The notes beneath the pieces were generated by a model. It saw nothing but the letters and a program-made list of their open reading frames with translations, did no database searches and was not told the DNA's origin. A stretch of DNA of 64,000 nt, from assembly GCF_001653795.1 (NCBI RefSeq), contig NZ_CP011514.1, forward strand, positions 2,519,715 to 2,583,714, written 5' to 3'. How positions within the stretch are numbered: the stretch's first letter is position 1; the number at the start of each line of letters is the position of its first letter. Position numbers and translations under genes: made by a program. Source of the stretch: Mitsuaria sp. 7 (lineage in GTDB: Bacteria > Pseudomonadota > Gammaproteobacteria > Burkholderiales > Burkholderiaceae_C). Below are positions 28,181-37,393 of this stretch, in pieces.

Positions 28181-29110
28181 TCACGCCCCCGCCAGTTCCT
28201 CGTAGCTCCCGCTCGAGATGAACACGCGGACCGAGTCCCCGCCGGCGGCCTTGGCCTCGGCGCAGGCCAGTTGCCCCGCGCCCAGCACCGCATCCACGGT
28301 ATCGAGCGAGTTCTGCAGCTGCACCACCCCCAGGCTCGCCTTGACGCGCGTCCGGTGCAGGCCCCAGCGCAGGCGGTAGCCGGCGATGGAGGAGCGGATC
28401 TTCTCCGCCACGATCTGGGCGTAATGCTGGTCGCAGTCCGGCAGCAGCACGACGAAGTGGTCGTCCTCCAGCCGTGCGACGGTGTCGGACGCCCGCACCT
28501 TGGTGATCAGCATCTGTCCGAGCCCGTACAGGAAATGGTCGGCGACCTCCGCCCCCATGCCTTGCAGGATCTCGCTGAACTTGTCGATGTCGACGAACAG
28601 CACCGACACCGGTTCATGCCGGCGGCTGCCGACGTGCTCGGCCAGGCGGCGTTCCATCTCGCGGCGGTTGGAGAGTTCGGTGACCTCGTCGTGCTTGGCG
28701 GACCAGGTCGGCTGCAGCCGCTGCTGGCGGGCGGCGGTGACGTCCTCGAGGATCCACATCGACTCGCCCGCCGGCTGCTCCCAGTGCACCGGCGTCGCCT
28801 GCAGACGGCCCCAGAAGCGCGAGCCGTCGCGGCGGACGAATTCGACCTCCTCGTCCAGCGGCCGCCCGGCGCCGAAGGCGCTGCCCATGCGCGCCTGCAG
28901 CGCCTGATGCGCCGCGTCCGAGACGACCGACGCCCGCAGGTCGGTGCTGGTCAGGTCGGTCTCGTCGCCGTGGCCGAACAGGTGGTTGAAGTGCTCGCTG
29001 ACCACCTCGAAGCGGCCGGCGGCCACGAAGGCCACGGCCAGCGGCGCCCGCACCAGCATCGCCCGCATGCGGGCGGCGATCGGGTCGGCGGCGTCGTGTT
29101 GGGATTGCAT
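28181..29110 (-). CDS. PAS-GGDEF protein with degenerate active site
   Basis: 309 residues: a PAS domain (about 15-130, with FVRRDGSRFWGRLQATPV and ILEDVTAAR), then a GGDEF domain beginning HDEVTELSNRREMERRL. The signature loop reads EDDHF (215-219) in place of GGDEF, so the catalytic glycines and the metal-binding Glu are changed. Cyclase activity is therefore unlikely and a c-di-GMP or GTP sensing or scaffold role is more plausible. ATG at 29110; an alternative long frame upstream overlaps sbcB and was rejected. Confidence 0.88.
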   Translation of the reverse strand: MQSQHDAADPIAARMRAMLVRAPLAVAFVAAGRFEVVSEHFNHLFGHGDETDLTSTDLRASVVSDAAHQALQARMGSAFGAGRPLDEEVEFVRRDGSRFWGRLQATPVHWEQPAGESMWILEDVTAARQQRLQPTWSAKHDEVTELSNRREMERRLAEHVGSRRHEPVSVLFVDIDKFSEILQGMGAEVADHFLYGLGQMLITKVRASDTVARLEDDHFVVLLPDCDQHYAQIVAEKIRSSIAGYRLRWGLHRTRVKASLGVVQLQNSLDTVDAVLGAGQLACAEAKAAGGDSVRVFISSGSYEELAGA

Positions 29111-29211
29111 GTCGTCTCCTGGCGTATGCCGAAGGTGTACCCGTTTTGGCCGGTCCTGGAAAGCCCGTGGACAACCCGGTTCCAGGGAGTCCGGGCGGGC
29201 CGTACAGAAGA

Positions 29212-30669
29212 TCAGGGAGGTGGCGGGGCGATCTGTTCGGCCCAGTCGTAGAGCGCGGAGAGGATCTCGCCAGCGCGCTCGTCTTCCGATTCTTCGGCCG
29301 TCTGGGCCAGCGTGTCGATGCGTTCGAAGAAGGCTTCCAGCGTCTGCGCACCGCCCTCGCCCAGGTGCAGCCGGGTCGCCCGGTGCTGCTCCCAGCGCGC
29401 CTGCTCGTCCGCCGTCAGGCTGTCCGGGAAGTTGCGCGCGCGGTAGCGGAACAGGATCTCCTCCAGCCGGGCGTCCTCGAAGGCGACCTTGCCCTGCGCG
29501 ACGCGGTCGGCCAGCGCCTCGGGTGCGAGGCCGCGCAGGCGCTCCAGCGAGCGGCGGTCGTCGTTGGAGACGAAGCCGCCGTACAGGTCCTCGTCGACGT
29601 CGACGCCGCCCTCGCCCGCCGGGCGCTGGAACACCTGCGACCACAGCCGCGAGAGCTCCCCGCCGCGCGCCGCCAGCGTCTGCGCGTGCGCCTGCCCCTG
29701 CGCGAGGTCCAGGCCCCAGCGGGCCGCCATCTCGGGCGACAGGATCTTCATCGACGAGATCACGATCGGCGACTTGTTGACGTGGATGGTCTTGATCGGC
29801 AGCCGCGTCACGCCCTCGGGCAGCAGTTCCTGTTTCGTGTACATCCGCAGCCGGATCGTCTCGGCGTCCAGCGCCAGCAGCTCGGCCGGATCGCTGCCCA
29901 GGTCCCAGACGATCAGCTCGTTCTTGTTGGTCGGATGCGGCGCCAGCGGCCAGACCAGCGCGATACAGCCGCGCTCCGTGCCGTACATGCCCGACACGTG
30001 GAGGAAAGGCCGGTTCGTGCCGATCTCCGCCCAGACCGCGTCCTTGCGGCGCAGCTTCAGGCAGAAGTCCCACAGCCGCGGCTGCTTGTCCTTGATCAGC
30101 CGGGCCAGCGCGATCGTGGCGCGCACGTCCGACAGCGCATCGTGTGCCGCCTCGTGCGCCAGGCCGTTGGCGGCGGTCAGGTGCTCCAGCTTGAAGGACG
30201 GCCGGCCGTCCTCGTGCTTCGGCCATTCGATGCCTTCCGGACGCAGCGCGTAGGCGCAGCGCACGACGTCCAGCAGGTCCCAGCGGCCGCAGTCGTTCTG
30301 CCATTCACGGCCGTAGGGATCGATCAGGTTGCGCCAGAACAGGAAGCGCGTCACCTCGTCGTCGAAGCGGATCGTGTTGTAGCCCAGCCCGACGGTGCCG
30401 GGTCGTGACAGCTCGGCGTGGATGTCGGCGGCGAAGCGGTGTTCGGCCACGCCCTGCTCGGCGCAGGTCTGCGGGAGGATCCCGGTCAGCAGGCAGGACT
30501 CGGGATCGGGCAGCGAATCGGTCGGCGGCTGGCAGTACACCATCAGCGGATCGCCGATCTCGTTCAGGTCCGCATCGGTGCGGATGCCGGCGAACTGCGC
30601 CGGCCGGTCGCGGCGCGGCACGCGTCCGAAGGTCTCGTAGTCGTGCCAGTAGAAAGTCATCTCGTGCAT
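29212..30669 (-). CDS. sbcB: Exodeoxyribonuclease I
   Basis: 485 residues. The DEDDh exonuclease core is clear: FYWHDYETFG (D10, E12), GYNTIRFDDEVTRFLFWRNLIDPY, the ARLEHL-like FKLEHLTAANGL, and HDALSDVRATIALARLI. The ExoI-specific middle and C-terminal domains follow (RRKDAVWAEI, VNKSPIV). The protein degrades single-stranded DNA 3' to 5' in recombination and mismatch repair. Length is normal. An ATG at 30660 is an alternative start three codons in. Confidence 0.94.
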   Translation of the reverse strand: MHEMTFYWHDYETFGRVPRRDRPAQFAGIRTDADLNEIGDPLMVYCQPPTDSLPDPESCLLTGILPQTCAEQGVAEHRFAADIHAELSRPGTVGLGYNTIRFDDEVTRFLFWRNLIDPYGREWQNDCGRWDLLDVVRCAYALRPEGIEWPKHEDGRPSFKLEHLTAANGLAHEAAHDALSDVRATIALARLIKDKQPRLWDFCLKLRRKDAVWAEIGTNRPFLHVSGMYGTERGCIALVWPLAPHPTNKNELIVWDLGSDPAELLALDAETIRLRMYTKQELLPEGVTRLPIKTIHVNKSPIVISSMKILSPEMAARWGLDLAQGQAHAQTLAARGGELSRLWSQVFQRPAGEGGVDVDEDLYGGFVSNDDRRSLERLRGLAPEALADRVAQGKVAFEDARLEEILFRYRARNFPDSLTADEQARWEQHRATRLHLGEGGAQTLEAFFERIDTLAQTAEESEDERAGEILSALYDWAEQIAPPPP

Positions 30670-30828
30670 GGGGCGGGACGATACCTCAGCGGGGCGGCGG
30701 CGCCGGGGAGACGGGCGGGCATCGGGCCAGGATCACCGCCCTCCGGGAGGCCTGGCGTCCGCTTCGCGGATACTGCGGCGCGATTGCCCCCTGACACCCA
30801 ACCCGGCCACACCGCCCCCCAGATCCCG

Positions 30829-31731
30829 ATGCCGCTCAGCCACCTGCTCCTGTGCCTGTCGATCGCCGCGACCCTGTTGCCGGTGCGAGCCCCCTGGCCC
30901 TGGCTGTCCCTGCTGATCATGGCGGTGACCGCCGGGCTGGTGAACGGCCAGCTCACCATCGCCGCGATGGTGCCGGTGGCCGCGCTGGGGGCCCTGGCCT
31001 GGATGGCGATCGAGGCCCGCCACCGCCCGCGCCGCGAGGCGGCCCTGATGCTGCTGATGCTGGTGATCGGCTTCGCGCTGGCGCTGCACCTGCTGCCGGG
31101 GTTCCTGAACCCGAGCTACCTGGCCACGACCTCCGACGCCCGGCCGCCGTCGCTCAAGTACCTGAACTTCGACAAGGGCGTCGCCGGCATGCTGATGCTG
31201 GCGGTGCTGGCCTCGCAGCAGCGCCGACGGTGGGAAAGGGCGGAAGCGACGCCGTCGTCGCCCTCGGCGCCCTCGGCGCCTTTCACGCCCCCGACGGGCC
31301 TGCCCCGCTTCGCGCTCTGGGCGGTCGTCGCCGCGACGCTCGCCCTGCCCTGGCTGCTGGCGGTGATCGCCGGCATCGGCCAGCCGACGCTGCGCTGGCC
31401 GGACAACGCCAGCCTGTATCTGGCGGCCAACCTCTTCCTGACCTGCGTCGCCGAGGAAGCCGCCTTCCGCGGCGTCATCCAGGGCCTGCTGGCGCGCCGG
31501 CTGGGCTCCGACCTGCGCACCCTGAACGGCTGGCTGCCGGTGCTGCTGGCCACCGTGCTGTTCAGCCTGGCCCATGCGCCGGGCGGCACGCTCTACGTGG
31601 CGCTGGCCATGCTGGCCGGCCTGGGGTACGGACTGGCCTACACGCTGTCGCGCCGCATCGAGGTGGCCATCGTGCTGCACTTCGGGCTCAACGCGCTGGT
31701 CTTCCTGACCTTGAACCTCGGGCACGGTTGA
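30829..31731 (+). CDS. CPBP family intramembrane metalloprotease
   Basis: 300 residues, very hydrophobic with about eight membrane helices. The three conserved CPBP/Abi motifs are present: EEAAFRGVIQG, FSLAHAPGG and VAIVLHFGLNALVF. The glutamates and histidines act together as the zinc site in the Rce1-like fold. A Ser/Pro-rich loop (SPSAPSAPFTPP) separates the two halves. Substrate unknown; roles range from peptide maturation to bacteriocin self-immunity. Confidence 0.9.
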   Translation: MPLSHLLLCLSIAATLLPVRAPWPWLSLLIMAVTAGLVNGQLTIAAMVPVAALGALAWMAIEARHRPRREAALMLLMLVIGFALALHLLPGFLNPSYLATTSDARPPSLKYLNFDKGVAGMLMLAVLASQQRRRWERAEATPSSPSAPSAPFTPPTGLPRFALWAVVAATLALPWLLAVIAGIGQPTLRWPDNASLYLAANLFLTCVAEEAAFRGVIQGLLARRLGSDLRTLNGWLPVLLATVLFSLAHAPGGTLYVALAMLAGLGYGLAYTLSRRIEVAIVLHFGLNALVFLTLNLGHG

Positions 31732-31874
31732 TGCCCTGGGGGCACACACCGCCGATGCCCACCCCGTGGGTCAGCCGTGTGTCTTCTGTGTACGGATTGT
31801 TGCCGTACGCAGCCGAGCCGGGACAGCCCCGGATGTCTGACGATAATCCGCCGACTTGAACTCGTGCGCCCCGC

Positions 31875-34346
31875 ATGCAGCAGATCGCCCAATTCGCCCG
31901 CAACGTCGCTCATACCCTGGCCGGGTTCTTCCTGGCGCTCTGGCGCCGTACCGCGCCGCTCCGGGACTCGCTGCGTGAACTGCCCACGTGGAAGCGCATC
32001 GCCGTGTGGGCCGGCGCCGGCGTGCTGGCCGTGGTGCTGCTCATCGGCGGCGTGGCCGCCGTGATCTGGCCGGGCCTGCCCGACCTGGACCGGCTGACCG
32101 ACTACAACCCCAAGCAGCCGCTGCGCGTCTACTCGGAGGATGGGCAACTGCTCGCCGAATACGGCACCGAGCGCCGCAGCTACCTGCCGCTGGAGAAGAT
32201 CCCCAAGCAGATGCAGCAGGCGCTGCTGGCGGTCGAGGACACCAACTTCTACGACCACCAGGGCGTCTACGTGCCCGGGATGATGCGGGCGTTCTGGGTC
32301 AACCTGTTCTCGTCGTCGCGCAGCCAGGGCGCCTCGACGATCACGCAGCAGCTCGCCCGCGACCTCTACCTGACGAAGAAGAAGCTCTACACCCGCAAGA
32401 TCGTCGAGATCCTGCTGGCCTTCAAGATCGAGAGCCAGCTGTCCAAGGACAAGATCCTGGAGGTCTACATGAACCAGATCTATCTGGGTCAGCGGGCCTA
32501 CGGCTTTGAGGCGGCGTCGCAGGCCTACTTCGGCAAGTCGCTGAAGGACCTCACGACGGCGGAGACGGCCATGCTTGCCGGCCTGCCGCAGAGTCCGTAC
32601 CGCGCCAATCCGATCACCAACCTGAAGCTGGCGCAGCGTCGCCAGGCGACGGTGCTGATGCGCATGGTCGACGTCGGCATGATCACGCCGGAGCAGGCCA
32701 AGCAGGCCCGCGAGGAGCCGGTGAAGCTGCGCACCGCGCAGGAGCAGCGCCTGCCCTACGGCCAGTACGCGACCGAGATGGTGCGCCAGGTGGTGCACGC
32801 CCAGTACGGCGAGGACGCCTACAACCGCGGCCTGCGCGTGACCACGACCTTGCGCATGGACGACCAGATCGCCGCGTACAAGGCGCTGCGCCGCACGCTG
32901 ATGGACTACGAGCGCCGCAAGGCCTGGCGCGGTCCGGAGGGCGACGTCGACCTGCCCGAGGGCATGGACGGCCAGGAGCAGGACGCCGCGATCTCGCAGG
33001 TGTTCAACGAGCATCCGGACAACGACGACCTGCGCACGGCGGTCGTCACCCAGGTCGCGAACAACAAGGTCCAGGCGAGCCTGTCCGACGGCGACGACAT
33101 CGAGATCCAGGGCGAAGGCCTGCGCTCGGTGCAGTCGGCGCTGTCGCCCAAGGCCAAGGCCGACCTGCGCATCCAGCGCGGCTCCATCATCCGCGTGCTG
33201 CGCGGCGCGCCGACCAAGGCCTTCCCCAAGGGCGCGTGGGTGGTGACGCAGTCGCCGGAGGCCGAAGGCGCGCTGGTGTCGGTCGAGCCCGACACCGGCA
33301 GGATCCTGGCGCTGGTCGGCGGCTTCGACTTCAACCGCAACCAGTTCAACCACGCGACGCAGGCGTGGCGGCAGCCGGGTTCGAGCTTCAAGCCCTTCAT
33401 CTATTCGGGCGCGATGGAACTCGGCGCCGGTCCGGCGACGCTGGTCGACGATGCGCCCATCTCGGTCGGCGACTGGAATCCGCGCAACTCCGACGGCAAC
33501 TTCGACGGACCGATGACGCTGCGCCAGGCGCTGGCCAAGTCCAAGAACATGGTCACGATCCGGGTGCTGGAGCAGCTCACGCCGGCGCGCGGGCGCGCCT
33601 GGGCCGCCAAGTTCGGCGTCGACCTCGAGAAGCAGCCGGAGAACCTGACGCTGGCGCTGGGCTCGGGCTCGGTGACGCCGCTGCAGATGGCGAGCGCGTA
33701 TTCGGTCTTCGCCAACGGCGGCTACCTGCTCAAGCCGCTGCTGGTGACCAAGATCGTGGACGCGCAGAACCAGGTGCTGTTCCAGGCGGAGCCGGAGAAG
33801 CTCACCGACGACCGCCGCGCGATCAGCGAGCGCAACGCCTTCATCACCGGCTCGCTGCTGCGCGAGGTGGCGATCCGCGGCACGGCCTACAAGGCGAGCG
33901 CCTCGCTCAAGCGCTACGACCTCTACGGCAAGACCGGCACGACGAACGACGCGGTGGACGCGTGGTTCGCGGGCTTCCAGCGGCGCGTGGCGACGGTGGT
34001 GTGGATCGGCTACGACCAGCCGCGCAGCCTGGGCGCGGGCGAGTCCGGCGGCGGCATCGCGCTGCCGGCGTGGATCGAGTACATGCAGGTTGCGCTCAAG
34101 GACATCAAGCCCTCCGAGATCGAGCCGCCTAAGGACGGCGGGCTGGTTCAGGAGGAAGGTCCGTTCGGTCCGGACTGGGTCTTCAGCGAGTACGCTGGGG
34201 ACGCGGGCCTGAAGACGATCGGGCCGATGCCGCCGCCGTTGCCGCCTGCGGAGCCGGCGTCGGGCGCGGCCTCGGGGCCCGCGACGGGCGCCTCGGGCAC
34301 GCCGCCGTCCTGGTGGATGGGCGGCGAACGCAGCGGCGGACAGTGA
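31875..34346 (+). CDS. mrcA: Penicillin-binding protein 1A
   Basis: 823 residues. A transmembrane helix (about 45-70) is followed by the glycosyltransferase domain with VEDTNFYDHQG (catalytic E121), GASTITQQLARDLYL and RKIVEILLAFKIE. An OB-type insert comes next, then the transpeptidase domain with SSFK (S503), SKN and KTGTTNDAVDAWF. The C-terminus is a Pro/Ala/Gly-rich tail. It polymerises and cross-links peptidoglycan. In many betaproteobacteria a pilus assembly operon is divergent from this gene, but not here. Confidence 0.95.
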   Translation: MQQIAQFARNVAHTLAGFFLALWRRTAPLRDSLRELPTWKRIAVWAGAGVLAVVLLIGGVAAVIWPGLPDLDRLTDYNPKQPLRVYSEDGQLLAEYGTERRSYLPLEKIPKQMQQALLAVEDTNFYDHQGVYVPGMMRAFWVNLFSSSRSQGASTITQQLARDLYLTKKKLYTRKIVEILLAFKIESQLSKDKILEVYMNQIYLGQRAYGFEAASQAYFGKSLKDLTTAETAMLAGLPQSPYRANPITNLKLAQRRQATVLMRMVDVGMITPEQAKQAREEPVKLRTAQEQRLPYGQYATEMVRQVVHAQYGEDAYNRGLRVTTTLRMDDQIAAYKALRRTLMDYERRKAWRGPEGDVDLPEGMDGQEQDAAISQVFNEHPDNDDLRTAVVTQVANNKVQASLSDGDDIEIQGEGLRSVQSALSPKAKADLRIQRGSIIRVLRGAPTKAFPKGAWVVTQSPEAEGALVSVEPDTGRILALVGGFDFNRNQFNHATQAWRQPGSSFKPFIYSGAMELGAGPATLVDDAPISVGDWNPRNSDGNFDGPMTLRQALAKSKNMVTIRVLEQLTPARGRAWAAKFGVDLEKQPENLTLALGSGSVTPLQMASAYSVFANGGYLLKPLLVTKIVDAQNQVLFQAEPEKLTDDRRAISERNAFITGSLLREVAIRGTAYKASASLKRYDLYGKTGTTNDAVDAWFAGFQRRVATVVWIGYDQPRSLGAGESGGGIALPAWIEYMQVALKDIKPSEIEPPKDGGLVQEEGPFGPDWVFSEYAGDAGLKTIGPMPPPLPPAEPASGAASGPATGASGTPPSWWMGGERSGGQ

Positions 34347-34359
34347 GGAGATCCTTCCC

Positions 34360-35148
34360 ATGACGAAAACGCTGGTGATCGTTGCGGCGCTGCTCACGGC
34401 GGCCGGTTCCGCCCGTGCGGCGGATGAAGCCATCGAGCCGGATCAACCCGGTATCGTGGAATCGAGCAGCACCGTCGGCAAGGGTCGCGCGATGCTGGAG
34501 ACCGGTCTCGGCTACCAGCGCGACAAGAGCGACGGCGTGCGCAGCCGGCTGTGGTCGACGCCGACGCTGCTGCGTTTCGGCTTCGCCGAGGACTGGGAGT
34601 TCCGTGTCGAGACCGACGGCTACCAGCGCCTGCGCGCCTCCGACGCCAGCGGGACGACCAAGGTCAGCGGCTGGGCCGACACCGCGCTCGGTGTGAAGTG
34701 GCACGTGCAGGACGGCGACGCCGAGCGCAGCAAGCCGGGTCTCGCGTGGCTGCTGAACGTCGACATGGACAGCGGCTCATCGGCCTTCCGGGGTCAGGGC
34801 TTGCGTCCCTCGCTGCGCTTGACGGCGGAATGGGACCTGCCGCGCGACTGGTCGGCCGGCCTGATCGGCGGGCTGTACCGCGACAGCCGCGACGACGGCA
34901 AGCACTTCGTCGGCGGCATCCTCGGCGCCTCGCTGGGCTGGCCGATCGCGGAGGCATGGAAGGGCTACGTTGAAGTCGCGGGTGACCAGCTCGCGTCCAA
35001 CCGCAACGGCGGGCGGAGCATCTCGGCGGGCACCGGCGTCACCTGGCTGGTCGACCGCAAGCTCCAATTGGACGCCTCGATCAACCGCGGCCTCACGAGG
35101 CAGACGGCGGACTGGGTGCTGGGCCTGGGCGTCTCGATCGGATTCTGA
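34360..35148 (+). CDS. Outer-membrane transporter-like beta-barrel protein
   Basis: 262 residues with a signal peptide (VIVAALLTAAGSARAA) and regular alternating strands ending in LGVSIGF, typical of a small outer-membrane barrel. Wording such as TPTLLRFGFAEDWEFRVETDG and GWADTALGVKWHV matches the MetA-pathway-of-phenol-degradation-like transporter group. GAGGAGAT directly precedes the ATG. It follows mrcA by 13 bases and may be read through from it. Function is not established. Confidence 0.78.
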   Translation: MTKTLVIVAALLTAAGSARAADEAIEPDQPGIVESSSTVGKGRAMLETGLGYQRDKSDGVRSRLWSTPTLLRFGFAEDWEFRVETDGYQRLRASDASGTTKVSGWADTALGVKWHVQDGDAERSKPGLAWLLNVDMDSGSSAFRGQGLRPSLRLTAEWDLPRDWSAGLIGGLYRDSRDDGKHFVGGILGASLGWPIAEAWKGYVEVAGDQLASNRNGGRSISAGTGVTWLVDRKLQLDASINRGLTRQTADWVLGLGVSIGF

Positions 35149-35162
35149 GATCGGATTCAGCC

Positions 35163-36188
35163 ATGCGATTCCTCCTTCGACTCCTTGCCCTCTCCGCGGC
35201 GCTGTCCGCCCTGCCCTCGGCCTGGGCCGATCCCGCGAGCGGCACCTTCACCGCCTCGCGCGCCTGCGAGGCCTTCCAGTCCTTCAGGAAAAGCACCAAC
35301 CCCGACGGCGCGAAGCTGTCGCCAGGAACCGGCTACACGATCCTGGAATCGCACGACGCCGGCTGGACGCGGGTGCAGGTGCCCGACGCCCGACCGCCGG
35401 AACGCTGGGTGCCGAACGACTGCGGCGCGGCGGCGGGCGGCGCCGCTCCGGCGCCCTCGAACCCGACCCGCGCCCGCGGGCCGTCGGTCGACATCGCCGC
35501 GGCGAACACCGCGAACACCAGTCAAGGCATGTGCAAGACCCCGGACCAGTACGACAGCTTCGTGCTGGCGATGTCGTGGCAACCCGGCTTCTGCGAATGG
35601 ACGGCGGGTGGCCGGCGCGGCAAGCCCGAGTGCGAGGCGATGGAGGACGGCAAGCTCAAGGTGACCAACCTGACCTTGCACGGCCTGTGGCCCAACCGGC
35701 AGCAATGCGGGATCAGCTACGGCGACTGCGGCAACGCGCCGATGAACCTCTCCAAGGAGACGGTGTCGTACATCGGGCCGTGGATGCCGAACTTCCTCTA
35801 CGAAAAGGGCTTCGGCGAGCACGAGTGGCGCAAGCACGGCACCTGCCAGACGACGCTGAACCCGGATGCCTACTTCCGCCGCGCGGTGGACCTGGTGAAG
35901 CAGTTCAACGATTCGGGCGTGGGCAAGTACATCCGCCAGAACATCGGCGGGGCGATCTCGCGCAACACCTTCTACGAGAAGCTGAAGGCCGAGACCGGCA
36001 GCGACGCGTACCGCGACAGCGTGAAGCTGATGTGCTCCGGGCAGTACCTCACCGAGATCCAGGTGAAGCTGCCGCGGGACTATCAGGCCGGCGGGACGCT
36101 GAAGCAGCTGCTCGGCGATCAGCCCAGCGGCAGCGGCGGCGGGACCTGCCGCAGGGATGAGATCAGGATCGAGGCGAGCGGGCGGTGA
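35163..36188 (+). CDS. Secreted ribonuclease T2 with N-terminal extension
   Basis: 341 residues. After a signal peptide (LLALSAALSALPSAWA) comes an extension of about 90 residues with an SH3-like look (SPGTGYTILESHDAGWTRVQV). The RNase T2 domain follows, with conserved segment CAS I NLTLHGLWPN and CAS II EHEWRKHGTC carrying the catalytic histidines. Cysteines flank both. T2 enzymes degrade RNA without base specificity outside the cytoplasm, consistent with nutrient scavenging. Confidence 0.92.
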   Translation: MRFLLRLLALSAALSALPSAWADPASGTFTASRACEAFQSFRKSTNPDGAKLSPGTGYTILESHDAGWTRVQVPDARPPERWVPNDCGAAAGGAAPAPSNPTRARGPSVDIAAANTANTSQGMCKTPDQYDSFVLAMSWQPGFCEWTAGGRRGKPECEAMEDGKLKVTNLTLHGLWPNRQQCGISYGDCGNAPMNLSKETVSYIGPWMPNFLYEKGFGEHEWRKHGTCQTTLNPDAYFRRAVDLVKQFNDSGVGKYIRQNIGGAISRNTFYEKLKAETGSDAYRDSVKLMCSGQYLTEIQVKLPRDYQAGGTLKQLLGDQPSGSGGGTCRRDEIRIEASGR

Positions 36189-36222
36189 GCGCTGCGATTC
36201 ATTCACCTGAACTGCTTGAACG

Positions 36223-36507
36223 TTGCGTGCGCAGGCGTCCATTGCGGTGACTGAACTGCTCTTGCTCTTGTTGTCGCTGGTGACCGACACGATCGGATAC
36301 TTCACGGCCTGGCTTCTGCTGCCCGTGTTGACGCTCGGACGCTTGAGGGTGGAACCCCTCATGGGCGGCGCCTTCCCCGTGCGCGGCCGAGGCCGGATCA
36401 AGAAACAGCCTGACGGCCATTGGCTGGTCGAGGCGCAACTGGCGCCGGCACTCGGCCTGCTGCTGTGGGGATGCATCGGCGTCGCCGTCTGCCTCGTCAA
36501 GATCTGA
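36223..36507 (+). CDS. Small two-helix membrane protein, paralogue of 37049-37327
   Basis: 94 residues from a GTG; a second in-frame GTG at 36247 gives MTELLLLLLSL and may be the real start. It shares TAWLLLPVLTLGRLRVEP, a GRGRIKKQ segment and a C-terminal membrane helix (GLLLWGCIGVAVCLV) with the gene downstream of the hydrolase. The shared order of helix, RVEP, charged loop and helix shows common descent. Function unknown. Confidence 0.7.
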   Translation: MRAQASIAVTELLLLLLSLVTDTIGYFTAWLLLPVLTLGRLRVEPLMGGAFPVRGRGRIKKQPDGHWLVEAQLAPALGLLLWGCIGVAVCLVKI

Positions 36508-36512
36508 TCGGC

Positions 36513-37052
36513 ATGCCCACGATCCTCACTCACGCCGTCATTCCCATGGCCGCTCGTCTGGGGCTCGGCAAGCCGCTCGTCTCCAATCGCCTGCTGATGG
36601 CCGGAATGGCCGCCGCGGTGATCCCCGACCTCGACGTCATCGCGTTCCGCATCGGCATTCCGTATGCGGATGCCTTCGGGCATCGCGGGGCGTCGCATTC
36701 GCTGGTGTTCGCACTGCTGATGGGGCTGTTCGCGCTCCTCTCGGCGCGGGCGCTGCAGGCGCCGCGATGGTGGGCCTTCGCCTTCGTCGCCCTGTCAGGG
36801 CTCTCCCACGGCCTGCTGGACATGCTCACCGACGGCGGCCATGGCGTCGCGCTGTGGTGGCCGTTCTCGGAAGAACGCGTCTTCTTTGCCGCGCAGGTGA
36901 TCGAGGTATCGCCGCTCAGCCTGAGACGCGTGCTCAGCGGACGCGGGTGGGAGGTGCTGCAATCCGAGCTGGTGTGGGTGTGGCTGCCGGCGATGATCGC
37001 GGCCATCGGCATCGCGCTCGCTCTGGCCACGTGGCGCCGCACCGCCGCATGA
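36513..37052 (+). CDS. YdjM-like membrane-bound metal-dependent hydrolase
   Basis: 179 residues. TILTHAVIP, AAVIPDLDVIAFR, FGHRGASHSLVFALLMG and SGLSHGLLDMLTDGG carry the His and Asp residues of the LexA-regulated YdjM-type (DUF457) family, between several membrane helices. Members include inner-membrane hydrolases of unknown substrate; some are SOS-induced. It lies between two small paralogous membrane genes and overlaps the second by ATGA, so the three form one unit. Confidence 0.87.
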   Translation: MPTILTHAVIPMAARLGLGKPLVSNRLLMAGMAAAVIPDLDVIAFRIGIPYADAFGHRGASHSLVFALLMGLFALLSARALQAPRWWAFAFVALSGLSHGLLDMLTDGGHGVALWWPFSEERVFFAAQVIEVSPLSLRRVLSGRGWEVLQSELVWVWLPAMIAAIGIALALATWRRTAA

Positions 37053-37327
37053 TCGTCGAAGCGTTGTTCGAATTCATCGTCCAGCCGATCGTCGAGATCG
37101 TGATCCAGCTTTCCGGCTTCTGCACCGCCTGGCTGCTGCTGCCGGTGTTCACGCTGGGACGCGTGAGGGTCGAGCCCAGCACCAAAGGCTTCTTCGTCAA
37201 ACCCGGCCGGGGCCGGATCGTGAAGCAGCGGGGCGGCTACTACCTGATGGAAGCGGAGCTGGCATCGTTGTACGGGCTGCTCATCTGGGCGGTCATCGGA
37301 TTCGTGTTCCTGCTGGTGAGGCAGTGA
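37049..37327 (+). CDS. Small two-helix membrane protein, paralogue of 36223-36507
   Basis: 92 residues: CTAWLLLPVFTLGRVRVEP, then FVKPGRGRIVKQRGGYYLMEAEL, then GLLIWAVIGFVFLLV. The similarity to the gene on the other side of the YdjM-like hydrolase is obvious by eye. The ATG overlaps the hydrolase stop. No known family. Confidence 0.75.
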   Translation: MIVEALFEFIVQPIVEIVIQLSGFCTAWLLLPVFTLGRVRVEPSTKGFFVKPGRGRIVKQRGGYYLMEAELASLYGLLIWAVIGFVFLLVRQ

Positions 37328-37393
37328 GCGGAAGGACGTCGCCGTCAGCCGTTGCGGGGGCCATCCGGCAAACGCGCCTGTCCGATCAATGCC

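Noticed and set aside
28181-30304. 707-codon minus-strand frame joining the PAS-GGDEF gene to an upstream part
   Set aside because: The upstream part overlaps sbcB in another frame; the PAS domain starts at the ATG at 29110.
31638-34433. 931-codon minus-strand frame opposite mrcA
   Set aside because: Shadow frame; the PBP1A catalytic motifs are all on the plus strand.
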